Assembly (NCBI GenBank): GCA_035293245.1
Contig: DATDOO010000073.1
Span: forward strand, 1 to 21,525
Direction: 5' to 3'
Source: DATDOO01 sp035293245
GTDB lineage: Bacteria; Pseudomonadota; Gammaproteobacteria; Methylococcales; Methylococcaceae
DNA: 21,525 nucleotides
Part shown: piece by piece, positions 14,326 through 21,525 of the stretch
Position numbering within the stretch: position 1 is the first letter of the stretch
Layout of the letters: each line of letters begins with the position of its first letter
The notes under the pieces: generated by a model
Told to the model about the DNA's origin: nothing
Databases searched by the model: none
Seen by the model: only the letters and a program-made list of their open reading frames with translations
Translations under genes and position numbers: made by a program

Positions 14326-17178
14326 CTACCCCGCCCGCTTTTCCAGCAATTTCTCGAACTTCTCCGCCGGCGCCGATTCGTTGAACAGGTAACCCTGAAA
14401 GGCGGGACAGCCGTACTTCCGGAGCAATGCCAGTTGCTCTTCGGTCTCGACGCCCTCGGCGAGGACCTCCAGCCCGAGGTTTTTGCCCATACCGAGGATG
14501 GTCTGCACCAGGACGGCGTCGCTGGGGTCGGTCAGGATTCCGCTTACGAAAGACTGGCCGATCTTGAGCCGGTCCAGCGGCAGTGATTTGAGATGGGACA
14601 AGGAGGATTGCCCGCTGCCGAAGTTGTCCAGCGAGAGGCGCACGCCCAGTGTTTTCAACTCGCGCATTTTTCCGATGGTCCCCTCCACATCGTCGAGAAC
14701 CAGGCTCTCGGTCAGTTCCAGTTCCAGCCGGGAAGGATCGGCTGCCGTCCGCCCCAGAATCTCGCGCACTTGGCGCACAAATTCCGGGTGGCGGAACTGG
14801 CGGGCGCTGACGTTCACGGCGAGATGCAGATCTTTCGTCCGCGTACTGTTCTCCCAGCGTTTGAGTTGGGCGCAGGCGCTTTCCAGGACCCAGGCGCCGA
14901 TAGGGAGAATGAGCCCGGTTTCCTCGGCCAGGGGAATGAACTGGGCGGGCGGGACCAGCCCGCCTTGCGGCTGTTCCCAGCGCAGCAATCCTTCGGCGCC
15001 GACTACGCGTAGCGTGCGATCCACCTGCATCTGGTAATAGAGGCGGAACCGATCCTCCGTGAGTGCATTGCGCAGGTCGTTCTCCAGGCGCGCACGCGCC
15101 TCCAGGGCGCGCTGCATGGCCGGATCGAAAAAGCGGATGGCGTTGCGTCCGGATTGCTTGGCCTGGTACATGGCGGTATCGGCGCGCTTGAGCAGTTCGT
15201 CCACCAGGTATTCGCTGCCGTAGAACAGGCTGATGCCCACGCTGGGCGAGCAATAATGCTCGAAGTCCCGGAGCCAGTAAGGCTGGTTGAGTGCCAGGCG
15301 GATCTTTTCCGCCGCGGTTCCCGCCTGAAGGGCGGCATGGGTGGCTTCCTTGCTCAGGTCTTCCAGCACCACCACGAATTCGTCCCCGCCGAGCCGGAAC
15401 ACGCTGTCGCCTTCCCGGACGCACTGCTGCAAGCGCTGGGCGACGTCGATCAACAAAAGGTCGCCGGCGTCATGGCCCATGGTGTCGTTGAGGGTCTTGA
15501 AATTGTCGAGATCGATAAACAGCACCGCGCCGTGGGTGTGGGTCCGCGAACTCGAGGCCAGGGCCTGGGCGAGCCGATCGCTCAGCAGGCGACGGTTGGG
15601 GAGTTCGGTCAGGGGATCGTAGAAGGCGAGGCGATGGATTTCCTCTACCCGTTCCGAGTTGCGGGCGATGTCGGAAAACGCGCCCACATAATGGGTGATG
15701 CGGCCGTCCGGCGCGGCGACGGCGGTGATGGTCAGCCAGTCGGCGTGGATTTTGCCGTCCTTGCGCCGGTTCCAGATCTCCCCTTGCCAATAACCGTTGT
15801 GCTCCAGGGCTTCCCACAAACGCTGGTAGAACTCCCGCCCGTGCCGGCCCGAACCCAGCATGGACGTTTTTTTGCCGACGGCGTCCGCTGCCTTGTATCC
15901 GGTCAGCCGGGTGAATGCTTGGTTGATTTTCAGGATGATGCCGGCCGCGTCCGTCAGGATCATGGCTTCCTGCGATTCGAAGGCGATGGCGGCGATGCGC
16001 AGTTCCTGCTCGACGCGCTTGCGCGGGCTGATGTCGTGCAGGAAGCAGACGAAACGGTCTCCCTTGGGATCGGGCCGGAAATGGGTGCTGATTTCCACGT
16101 CCAGCACTTCTCCGTCCTTGCGCCGCTGGCGCGATTCGAAGCGGTCGCAACCCTTGTCCCGGATCGCGTGGATGTGGCGCAGGGTGTCCTCGTCGGTCTC
16201 CAGCGCCTTCATGTCCGGGATGCGCATGTTCAACAACTCTTCGCGACTGTAACCCATCAGCGTGCAATAAGCGTCGTTCACGTCCAGGAAGCGTCCGTCG
16301 GCGTCCACGACACAGAAGCCGTCCATGGAGGCGCGAATGATGTCGCGGCTCAGGTATTCGTTGTTGCGCAGGGCGACCTGCTCACGCGCCAGTTCGACCT
16401 GGTGGTAGGCTTTTTCCAGGATGGTGGGCAGTTCGACGAGATAGCCGGAATGCTTGCTCAGATATTCGTCCACACCCAGGTGCAGCGCCCGGGCGGCTAC
16501 ATCCTCGCTGCCCTGGGCGGTAACCAGCACGATGGGCAGGTCCAGGCCACGCTCCCGGCGGATGGTCTTGACCAGGTCGAGCGCATCGAGTTCCGGCAAA
16601 TGGTAATCCAGCAGCAGCACGTCGAAGGCGGCGGTTCCGGATGGGTCGTCGGGCAGGCGGGACAAGGCCTCGTAAGGGCGGAGCACCGTTTCCAGGCGGA
16701 GGTGGGGCGCATGCTGCGCAAAATGCCAGAGGGTCTGGCGGATGTCCAACGCATTGTGTTCCACGTACAGAACCCGCAAAGGACGCGCCCGGCGCTCGGC
16801 CGCGCTGCGGTGGCGCGCCAGGGCGGCAGAGAGCGTTTGCCCCAGGCGGTCGAGATAATTGTCGCGCTTAGCGAGGTAATCGTCCGCGCCGGCCTTGAGG
16901 GAGGCCACCGCCGATTGCTGGTCGCCGGTGCCGGTGAGCATGACCACGGCCGCGGCCAGCTTGCGATCGCGGATGTCGGCCAATATGTCCAGTCCGGAGC
17001 CGTCCGGAAGTCTCAGGTCGGAAAGTACCACATCGAAGACCGGCTCCCGGCCCAGACGCTCCCGCGCAGCGGCCAGGGTGGGCGTAATTTCCAGCGTGCA
17101 TTCGGGCAGGTCCCTGGCGAGGGCGAGCCGGGCCAGATCGGCATCGACCGGGTTGTCCTCGATATAAAGTACGCGCAT
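14326..17178 (-). CDS. REC-REC-PAS-PAS-GGDEF-EAL response regulator with degenerate EAL
   Basis: This 950-residue protein is a likely phosphorylation-controlled diguanylate cyclase. The first receiver (1-120) has an E7-D8 pair, D54 (LSDLRLPDG), T82 and K104. The second (134-255) has D191 (LLLDYHLPE), but its acidic pair reads E140-H141. Two PAS domains follow (about 275-390 and 395-510), then GGDEF (520-690) with intact GGDEF at 597-601 and an REGD inhibitory site. The EAL domain (700-945) is altered at several catalytic positions: EAL reads EGL (729-731), DDFGTGYSS reads DNFGSGQSS (D851-N852), and KID reads KIG (872-874). NVSARQF, LELELTES, AEGVET and FQGY remain. Loss of these metal and active-site residues predicts weak or no phosphodiesterase activity, leaving cyclase output or c-di-GMP binding. 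It starts 42 bp after the single-domain response regulator, as the third gene of the operon. Confidence 0.93.
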   Translation of the reverse strand: MRVLYIEDNPVDADLARLALARDLPECTLEITPTLAAARERLGREPVFDVVLSDLRLPDGSGLDILADIRDRKLAAAVVMLTGTGDQQSAVASLKAGADDYLAKRDNYLDRLGQTLSAALARHRSAAERRARPLRVLYVEHNALDIRQTLWHFAQHAPHLRLETVLRPYEALSRLPDDPSGTAAFDVLLLDYHLPELDALDLVKTIRRERGLDLPIVLVTAQGSEDVAARALHLGVDEYLSKHSGYLVELPTILEKAYHQVELAREQVALRNNEYLSRDIIRASMDGFCVVDADGRFLDVNDAYCTLMGYSREELLNMRIPDMKALETDEDTLRHIHAIRDKGCDRFESRQRRKDGEVLDVEISTHFRPDPKGDRFVCFLHDISPRKRVEQELRIAAIAFESQEAMILTDAAGIILKINQAFTRLTGYKAADAVGKKTSMLGSGRHGREFYQRLWEALEHNGYWQGEIWNRRKDGKIHADWLTITAVAAPDGRITHYVGAFSDIARNSERVEEIHRLAFYDPLTELPNRRLLSDRLAQALASSSRTHTHGAVLFIDLDNFKTLNDTMGHDAGDLLLIDVAQRLQQCVREGDSVFRLGGDEFVVVLEDLSKEATHAALQAGTAAEKIRLALNQPYWLRDFEHYCSPSVGISLFYGSEYLVDELLKRADTAMYQAKQSGRNAIRFFDPAMQRALEARARLENDLRNALTEDRFRLYYQMQVDRTLRVVGAEGLLRWEQPQGGLVPPAQFIPLAEETGLILPIGAWVLESACAQLKRWENSTRTKDLHLAVNVSARQFRHPEFVRQVREILGRTAADPSRLELELTESLVLDDVEGTIGKMRELKTLGVRLSLDNFGSGQSSLSHLKSLPLDRLKIGQSFVSGILTDPSDAVLVQTILGMGKNLGLEVLAEGVETEEQLALLRKYGCPAFQGYLFNESAPAEKFEKLLEKRAG

Positions 17179-17220
17179 GGCCTTGTCTCGATTCGTTGCC
17201 GTCCTCGGGGCCGGTTTTTT

Positions 17221-17715
17221 CTAGGTCGCGCTCCGGTCGATGCAGGGAGGCTGGTTCAGCGCGCACCAATACACTTCGATCTGGGTGGCGACGTCCATGA
17301 ACTTGTCGAAATCCACCGGCTTGACGATATAGGAATTGGCACCCAACCGGTAAGCGGTCCTGACGTCCAGGTCGTCGGTCGACGACGTGAGCACCACCAC
17401 GGGAATGTTGCACCAGCGATTGTCTTCCTTGATGCGCCGCAAGACCTCCAGACCACTTACCCTGGGCAGCTTCAGGTCGAGCAGGATCACCAGCGGCGTG
17501 GGTTCTCCGGCTTCCCAGCGGCGCAGCCAGGCCAGCGCTTCCTCGCCATCGCGCGCCACGTGCACCGGATTGGTGAACTTGCGCTTGGCGAAGGCGCGCA
17601 GGGTGAGGTCGGCGTCCATGGGGTTGTCTTCCACCAGGAGAATGGGCGCGATCGCTCCGAACGGCGGGGCACGCGTCGCGGCTGGCATTTCCGGAAGGGC
17701 GGTGGATGGGATCAT
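17221..17715 (-). CDS. Single-domain response regulator (CheY/Rcp1-like)
   Basis: This 164-residue protein is one receiver domain with no output domain, of the kind that relays phosphate or binds a partner protein. It has the acidic pair E29-D30 (VEDNPMDAD), phospho-acceptor D80 (ILLDLKLP), T110 (VVLTSS) and K132 (IVKPVDF). A proline/alanine-rich stretch of about 23 residues precedes the domain, and a short Cys-containing tail follows (residues about 148-164). The ATG at 17715 overlaps the TGA of the histidine kinase (ATGA), so the two are coupled. By analogy with Rcp1-type regulators beside their kinases, it is the likely direct phosphate acceptor; the target is unknown. Confidence 0.93.
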   Translation of the reverse strand: MIPSTALPEMPAATRAPPFGAIAPILLVEDNPMDADLTLRAFAKRKFTNPVHVARDGEEALAWLRRWEAGEPTPLVILLDLKLPRVSGLEVLRRIKEDNRWCNIPVVVLTSSTDDLDVRTAYRLGANSYIVKPVDFDKFMDVATQIEVYWCALNQPPCIDRSAT

Positions 17716-19712
17716 GGCGGTGCTCCGTTGGATTCGGCCGTGCCGGCGCTCTCGGCGTGCGGCGGCGCGACGCCGGGAAGTCGCATAAAAAAGGTGGCAC
17801 CTGCTCCCGGCGTGCTCTCGGCCCAGACTTGCCCCCCCATCCGCTGCATGGCCTTTTTCACGATGGCCAGGCCGATCCCGGTGCCCGGATAGTCTTCGCT
17901 GCGTTGCAGACGCTGGAATATTTCGAAAATCCGCTCGTGGAATTTCACATCGAAACCGATGCCGTTATCTTTGACCCAAATCAGGACGGTGTCGTTCTCT
18001 TCCCGGCCGCCGATTTCGACCAGCGGCGGCTTGGCGTCACGGGAAAATTTCAAGGCGTTGCCCAGCACATTGCGCAGCACGCACAGCAAGCCGTCCGGAT
18101 CGGCGTGGGCCAGCAGCGGCGGGACTTCCAGGCGCAGTTCGACGCTTCGGGAGCGGATTTCGTCGTCCATCTCGCCCACCACCGCCCGCACCAGATCCGC
18201 CAGCGCTATGGGATTTTTCTGCATGGAGCGCCGCTCCATGCGCGAATAGGCGAGAAGGTCTTCGATCAGTTGCCCCATTTGTTGTGCGCCGTGACGCACG
18301 TTGGCCAGGAATTTTCGTCCTTCCTCGTCCAGTTGGGCGGCGTGATCCTCGAGCAGCAAGCGGCTGTAGCCGTCGATTCCGCGCAGGGGCGCCTTGAGAT
18401 CGTGGGAGACGGAATAGGTGAAAGTCTCCAGTTCCCTATTGATGGCCTCCAGTTGGGTGGTGCGCTCGCGGATTTCGTTCTCGGCCTGCTTGCGCTGGGT
18501 GATATCGATGATCGTGGTCAGCACCATCGGCCCCTGTTCGGTGTCGACGGGCGTCAGGCCGATTTCGACGGGAATTTCCCTGCCGTCCTTGTGCCGCCCG
18601 GACAAGTCGCGTCGGGCGCCCATTGCCCGGATCTCGGGATGCGCGGAGAACTCCCGGCGAGATTGGACATGCCGCTCGCGAAGCCGCTCGGGGACCAGCA
18701 GTTCGACGGTTTGCCCCAGCAGTTCGGCGCGGGGATATCCGAACATTTTCTCCAGGGCGGCGTTGAAGAGCACGATCCGGCCGTCCCGATCGACCAGCAC
18801 GATGCCGTTGGGAGAAGACCTGACGAGCATTTCGAATCGGTCCCGGGTCCGCTTGCGCTCGCTCAGCAGCCGATCCGCCCGCGTCAGCAACTCCTCCACC
18901 AGGAAAGGTTTGTGCACGTAATCCTGCACGCCCTCCTGCAAGAGTTTCACCCGCAGATCCTCGTCGGCACTGGCCGTGAGCACAACGACGGGCGTATCGC
19001 GCAATTGCCCATGGCCGCGCAACTGGCGCAGCATCGAGTCGCCGTTCATGCCGGGCATCATCAGGTCGGTGACGATCAGGTCCGGACGCAACTCCAGGGC
19101 CTTGGCCAATCCCTCCTGCCCGTCGAAGGCGGTGACGACGCGATACCGCCGGCCCAAGGCTTCGGCGAGGATGGCGTTCATGTCCGGGTTGTCTTCCACC
19201 ACCAGGGTGAGGGGGGCGACCTCGGTGGCGACGGCCGGTTGCGGAAACAGGTCGAGCGGCGCCGAATGGAGCGGAAGGGCCTGGACGCTGTGCAGCGCCC
19301 TGCGCGCCGCTTCCAGCGCGGCCACTTGCAGCCGGTCGTTGGCGTCATGCGCCGCCTCCCGTGACTCGGCGGCTTGCTGCGTCGCCTGGCGCAGGCGGGC
19401 GTGACCGTGGCTGAACAAAATGCCCATGCCCACGAATACGGCCGCCGAAACAATGCTTTCCGGATCGGCCTTCGAGAACCCGTATTCCGGCGGGATGAAG
19501 AACCACCAGGCCAGCGCCGTGGAAAGGACCGTGGCGATCAATCCGGCGAACGGGCCGCCGATCCAGGAACTGCAAAAGACGGCCGGGTAGAAGAGAAGCC
19601 AGGCCGAAGGCCGGATCACAGCCCAGAACTGCCATTGCAGGAAGCACGCGGCCAGCGGCGGCAGCAAGGCCAGAAGCGGGCGAGGAATGCCGGGCGGAAT
19701 CCTGGTTTTCAT
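17712..19712 (-). CDS. Membrane histidine kinase: DUF4118-like TM, REC, PAS, HisKA, HATPase
   Basis: This 666-residue inner-membrane sensor kinase begins with a hydrophobic block (about 10-105) of three or four helices that resembles the KdpD-type DUF4118 module. A receiver domain (168-285) with E173-D174, D216 (LIVTDLMMP), T246 and K268 sits in the middle, followed by PAS (290-408), a short coiled segment, HisKA with phospho-acceptor H437 (SVSHDLKAPLRGI), and an HATPase domain with the N-box (RNVLGNALKFSRD), DNGIGFD and GTGIGLAIVKK. A receiver between the membrane module and the PAS domain is an uncommon order. ATG 19712 is preferred to the upstream in-frame GTG at 19745. The stop overlaps the response-regulator start. 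A promoter candidate lies about 65 bp upstream. The stimulus is unknown. Confidence 0.92.
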   Translation of the reverse strand: MKTRIPPGIPRPLLALLPPLAACFLQWQFWAVIRPSAWLLFYPAVFCSSWIGGPFAGLIATVLSTALAWWFFIPPEYGFSKADPESIVSAAVFVGMGILFSHGHARLRQATQQAAESREAAHDANDRLQVAALEAARRALHSVQALPLHSAPLDLFPQPAVATEVAPLTLVVEDNPDMNAILAEALGRRYRVVTAFDGQEGLAKALELRPDLIVTDLMMPGMNGDSMLRQLRGHGQLRDTPVVVLTASADEDLRVKLLQEGVQDYVHKPFLVEELLTRADRLLSERKRTRDRFEMLVRSSPNGIVLVDRDGRIVLFNAALEKMFGYPRAELLGQTVELLVPERLRERHVQSRREFSAHPEIRAMGARRDLSGRHKDGREIPVEIGLTPVDTEQGPMVLTTIIDITQRKQAENEIRERTTQLEAINRELETFTYSVSHDLKAPLRGIDGYSRLLLEDHAAQLDEEGRKFLANVRHGAQQMGQLIEDLLAYSRMERRSMQKNPIALADLVRAVVGEMDDEIRSRSVELRLEVPPLLAHADPDGLLCVLRNVLGNALKFSRDAKPPLVEIGGREENDTVLIWVKDNGIGFDVKFHERIFEIFQRLQRSEDYPGTGIGLAIVKKAMQRMGGQVWAESTPGAGATFFMRLPGVAPPHAESAGTAESNGAPP

Positions 19713-19778
19713 GGGGCGTGCCTTTGGTTGCGTATGCGAATGCACGACGGGCCAAGGCGCTCCCGCGGGCTTCGGGGC

Positions 19779-19807
19779 ATTTTCAGTAGTGCCGATATGT
19801 TTGACAA
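19779..19807 (-). promoter_or_regulatory. Candidate sigma-70 promoter for the kinase operon
   Basis: On the minus strand TTGTCA (19807-19802, five of six matches to TTGACA) is followed after exactly 17 bp by GAAAAT (19784-19779, four of six matches to TATAAT). Transcription would start near 19771, about 60 bases before the kinase ATG. Confidence 0.45.
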
Positions 19808-19844
19808 CGAACCGCCTGCATCCTCACGCTCCGGACGGCAATTT

Positions 19845-19874
19845 CCAAGCCGGACAGGTAGAAGCGGGGCTTGG
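19845..19874 (-). terminator. Hairpin just after the HD-GYP-like gene
   Basis: CCAAGCC and GGCTTGG form a perfect seven-pair stem with a 16-nt loop, beginning four bases after the stop of the HD-GYP-like gene. The following bases on the minus strand are AAATTG, so there is no U-run. It separates this gene from the kinase promoter. Confidence 0.33.
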
Positions 19875-19878
19875 GCGG

Positions 19879-21021
19879 CTACGTCATCCAGATTTTTTCG
19901 ACCACCGGATGCATGTCGAGTTCGGCCGGGCAGATGTTTTCGATCTTGAAGACCTCGTTGTTGCAGTCCCGGCAGATGGGGCTCTCGTAGCGCCCGCCGC
20001 GCGGGCTGATCACGCTGTAAACGATGGGCGCGGTGGAGTCCCGGCTTTGGTTGACGATGGCCCGGCGCGCGACCACCGCGATTTCCCCGTTGGCCAGGCG
20101 CACGAAGGCGCCGGGCGGGAAGATGCCGGTTTCGCGGATGAAATGGCCGGCCAGTTCCTCATCCACTTCCTTGCCGCGGCCAAGAAAAATGGTCTTCAGG
20201 GCGTCCTTGGCGAGGATGGGTTTTCTGTGCCTGCGCGGGGTGACCAGGGCGGAATAGATGTCCGCCAGGGCCAGAATCCGGGCCTTGTGACGTATGGATT
20301 CGGCGGTCAGGGCGTTCGGATAGCCGCCACCGTCGATGCGCTCGTGATGCTGCAACACGATGTCGAGCCAGACGTCATCGTCGATACCCGCCGCGGACAG
20401 AAGTTCGACGCCCACATGGGAATGCTGCTGGATTGCCCGGCTCTGCTCGGCCGTCAAAGGTTCGGCCTGTTCGAAAAGCTGGTTTTGCAGGTCGAGCATG
20501 CCCACGTTCATGGTCAGGGCGGCCGCGATCAGGGATTGCCGCTGCTCGTCCGGCAGCGCCAGACGCACTGCCAGCAGGTCGCAGAGAATGGCGGTGTGGA
20601 TGGGGTGCAGGGTGGCGTAGTCGAAATCGCGGGACAGGTGCACCGCGGCCAGGATTGCATCGGCATCCAGTTCGCACAGGGCACGGATCATGGTGGCGAT
20701 TTCATGGGTGCGTTGCAGCGCGTTTGCCGCGACGCCGTCCGCCAGATCGCGCAGCAACAGTTGCAAACGATCCGCGCATGCCTGTTTGGCGATGAAAGGA
20801 TTCTTCCGGATGCGCTTCGCGGTTTCCGGTTCGGCGTCTTCCTCCAGGCTCAATCTGCGGAACAATCCCCGCTCCACCAGAAGGGCCAGTTGCCGCTCGG
20901 AGGTGACGATCTCCCCCTGCCGCAGCAGCAGGCAGCGATTCTCGCCGTAAATCGGCCACGGCAGCGGGCTGCCGACGTGGATGTCTTCAGGATTGAGCCG
21001 GATCGTTTTCACGACGGCCAA
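19879..21021 (-). CDS. HD-GYP-like protein lacking the HD metal-binding pair
   Basis: This 380-residue protein resembles HD-GYP c-di-GMP phosphodiesterases. The N-terminus (10-55) has the common pattern VGSPLPWPIYGENRCLLLRQG; the HD-GYP-like region is about 135-290. It keeps H139/H142, QHSHVGVELL (H200/H202), HHERIDGGGYP (225-235) and ALADIYSAL (D254). The hallmark HD doublet, normally in an LLHDIGK context, reads LTMNVGML, with M171-N172 in place of HD. That pair binds the catalytic metal, so enzyme activity is doubtful and a c-di-GMP-sensing or structural role is more likely. A C-terminal extension (about 300-380) carries three cysteines (CRDC and a later Cys). Translation starts at an unusual TTG, supported by an ideally placed AAAAGGAG. 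It lies 39 bp after the deaminase gene and is probably in its transcript. Confidence 0.88.
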   Translation of the reverse strand: MAVVKTIRLNPEDIHVGSPLPWPIYGENRCLLLRQGEIVTSERQLALLVERGLFRRLSLEEDAEPETAKRIRKNPFIAKQACADRLQLLLRDLADGVAANALQRTHEIATMIRALCELDADAILAAVHLSRDFDYATLHPIHTAILCDLLAVRLALPDEQRQSLIAAALTMNVGMLDLQNQLFEQAEPLTAEQSRAIQQHSHVGVELLSAAGIDDDVWLDIVLQHHERIDGGGYPNALTAESIRHKARILALADIYSALVTPRRHRKPILAKDALKTIFLGRGKEVDEELAGHFIRETGIFPPGAFVRLANGEIAVVARRAIVNQSRDSTAPIVYSVISPRGGRYESPICRDCNNEVFKIENICPAELDMHPVVEKIWMT

Positions 21022-21028
21022 AGCTCAA

Positions 21029-21036
21029 CTCCTTTT
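21029..21036 (-). promoter_or_regulatory. Strong ribosome site fixing a TTG start
   Basis: AAAAGGAG lies seven bases before the TTG at 21021. This strong site decides the start of the HD-GYP-like gene over the downstream in-frame GTG at 21012. Confidence 0.7.
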
Positions 21037-21060
21037 ACGGATCGTTGCCGCGCCGGGGAT

Positions 21061-21525
21061 TTAGGCGCGGGCAAGCGCTTCATCGCCGCGCCGCCCGTTA
21101 TAGATGGTGCCGCCGCGTTGGGCGTAGAGATCCAGAACCGCCTTGGCTTCCGGGCGCAGCACGTCGCGGACCACCTGGACGCCGCGCGCTTCGAGTTCTG
21201 CCGCCCAGTCCTGCGGTTTCGGTCCTTCGTCGAAACCGATGGCGCGGGCATCCGCGTCGCGCGCGCCGCACACCAGCCGCCGCACGCCGCTCCACAGCGT
21301 CGCACCCAGGCACATGACGCACGGTTCGGTGCTGCTGACCAGTTCGTGGGCGGGCATATCCGCCCCGCCCAGGTCGTAAGTGCGCAGTTTCTGCTGCGCA
21401 AGGGCCAGGGCGACCATTTCGGCGTGTCCGCCCGACCACAAGGATTGCTCCACGATGTTGACGCCCACGGCGACGAGCCGGTGGCTGTCCATCTCGAACA
21501 CCGCGGCGCCGAACGGCCCGCCCGT
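21061..21525 (-). CDS. Nucleoside/guanine deaminase-like protein, 5' end cut by window
   Basis: This is a zinc-dependent member of the cytidine/deoxycytidylate deaminase superfamily. The visible part begins TGGPFGAAVFEMDSHRLVAV, which matches the family N-terminal block, so the true start lies beyond the right edge; a GTG at 21501 inside this block is not a credible start. Zinc and catalytic residues are present: GGHAEMVAL (His ligand and catalytic Glu) and TEPCVMCLGA (two Cys ligands). The later GARDADARAIGFDEG recalls guanine deaminases of the GuaD type rather than tRNA adenosine deaminase TadA, but this is a judgement by eye. The likely reaction is hydrolytic deamination of a purine or pyrimidine base or nucleoside. 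It is followed after 39 bp by the HD-GYP-like gene. Confidence 0.86.
   Translation of the reverse strand, partial: TGGPFGAAVFEMDSHRLVAVGVNIVEQSLWSGGHAEMVALALAQQKLRTYDLGGADMPAHELVSSTEPCVMCLGATLWSGVRRLVCGARDADARAIGFDEGPKPQDWAAELEARGVQVVRDVLRPEAKAVLDLYAQRGGTIYNGRRGDEALARA

Noticed and set aside
15154..17892. A 912-codon open frame on the plus strand
   Set aside because: It runs antisense to the REC-REC-GGDEF-EAL, response-regulator and kinase genes, crosses their boundaries and has no family motif.
19801..19806. A perfect TTGACA on the plus strand
   Set aside because: No -10 match lies 16-18 bp downstream on the plus strand and no plus-strand gene follows. The overlapping minus-strand TTGTCA has a suitable -10 and is the better reading.
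1..21525. CRISPR array, tRNA, rRNA, transposase or phage genes
   Set aside because: I looked for spaced direct repeats, cloverleaf-like stems, transposase motifs and terminal repeats and saw none.

Overview
The window is about 21.5 kb of GC-rich bacterial chromosome, roughly 64% GC by eye, densely coded on both strands. YacG, a Tsx/OmpK-type outer-membrane channel, MazG, endonuclease V, GrxC and many GGDEF/EAL proteins suggest a free-living, Gram-negative gammaproteobacterium. A methylotroph-like relative is possible, but nothing in the window proves the genus. I found no rRNA, tRNA, CRISPR array, transposase or phage gene.

Left part, plus strand (1-7050): the 3' part of a PAS-PAS-GGDEF-EAL gene, then a Tsx/OmpK-like outer-membrane channel with no standard start codon, then, 14 bp later, a very large sensor. 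That sensor has a periplasmic THI5/NMT1-like binding domain, one transmembrane helix, PAS-PAS-GAF-PAS and GGDEF-EAL. The channel and sensor look like a paired small-molecule detection module. Plus-strand housekeeping run (7098-9885): gcvH, an adenosine-kinase-like PfkB kinase, mazG and nfi (endonuclease V). The last three overlap by 4 bp each, forming a nucleotide salvage and sanitation operon.

Middle (9939-14260): on the minus strand, a secreted lipoprotein metalloprotease (metzincin-like core, PPC and PKD domains), a DUF475/TerC-like membrane protein, and yacG. A 326-bp gap rich in inverted repeats then separates yacG from the divergent plus-strand grxC.

Right part, minus strand (14326-21525): a three-gene signalling operon transcribed from about 19771 leftwards. 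It encodes a membrane histidine kinase with an internal receiver domain, a single-domain response regulator (ATGA overlap), and a REC-REC-PAS-PAS-GGDEF-EAL protein whose EAL domain lacks several catalytic residues. Further right is an HD-GYP-like protein that has lost its HD metal-binding pair, and the 3' part of a nucleoside deaminase gene cut by the window edge.

The main theme is cyclic-di-GMP signalling: three GGDEF-EAL proteins and one HD-GYP relative, two of the four with degenerate catalytic sites. The best candidates for a little-described system are (a) the outer-membrane channel plus THI5-sensor pair and (b) the kinase / response regulator / degenerate GGDEF-EAL cascade beside a pseudo-HD-GYP protein. 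All functions are inferred from sequence motifs read by eye; no database search was run.
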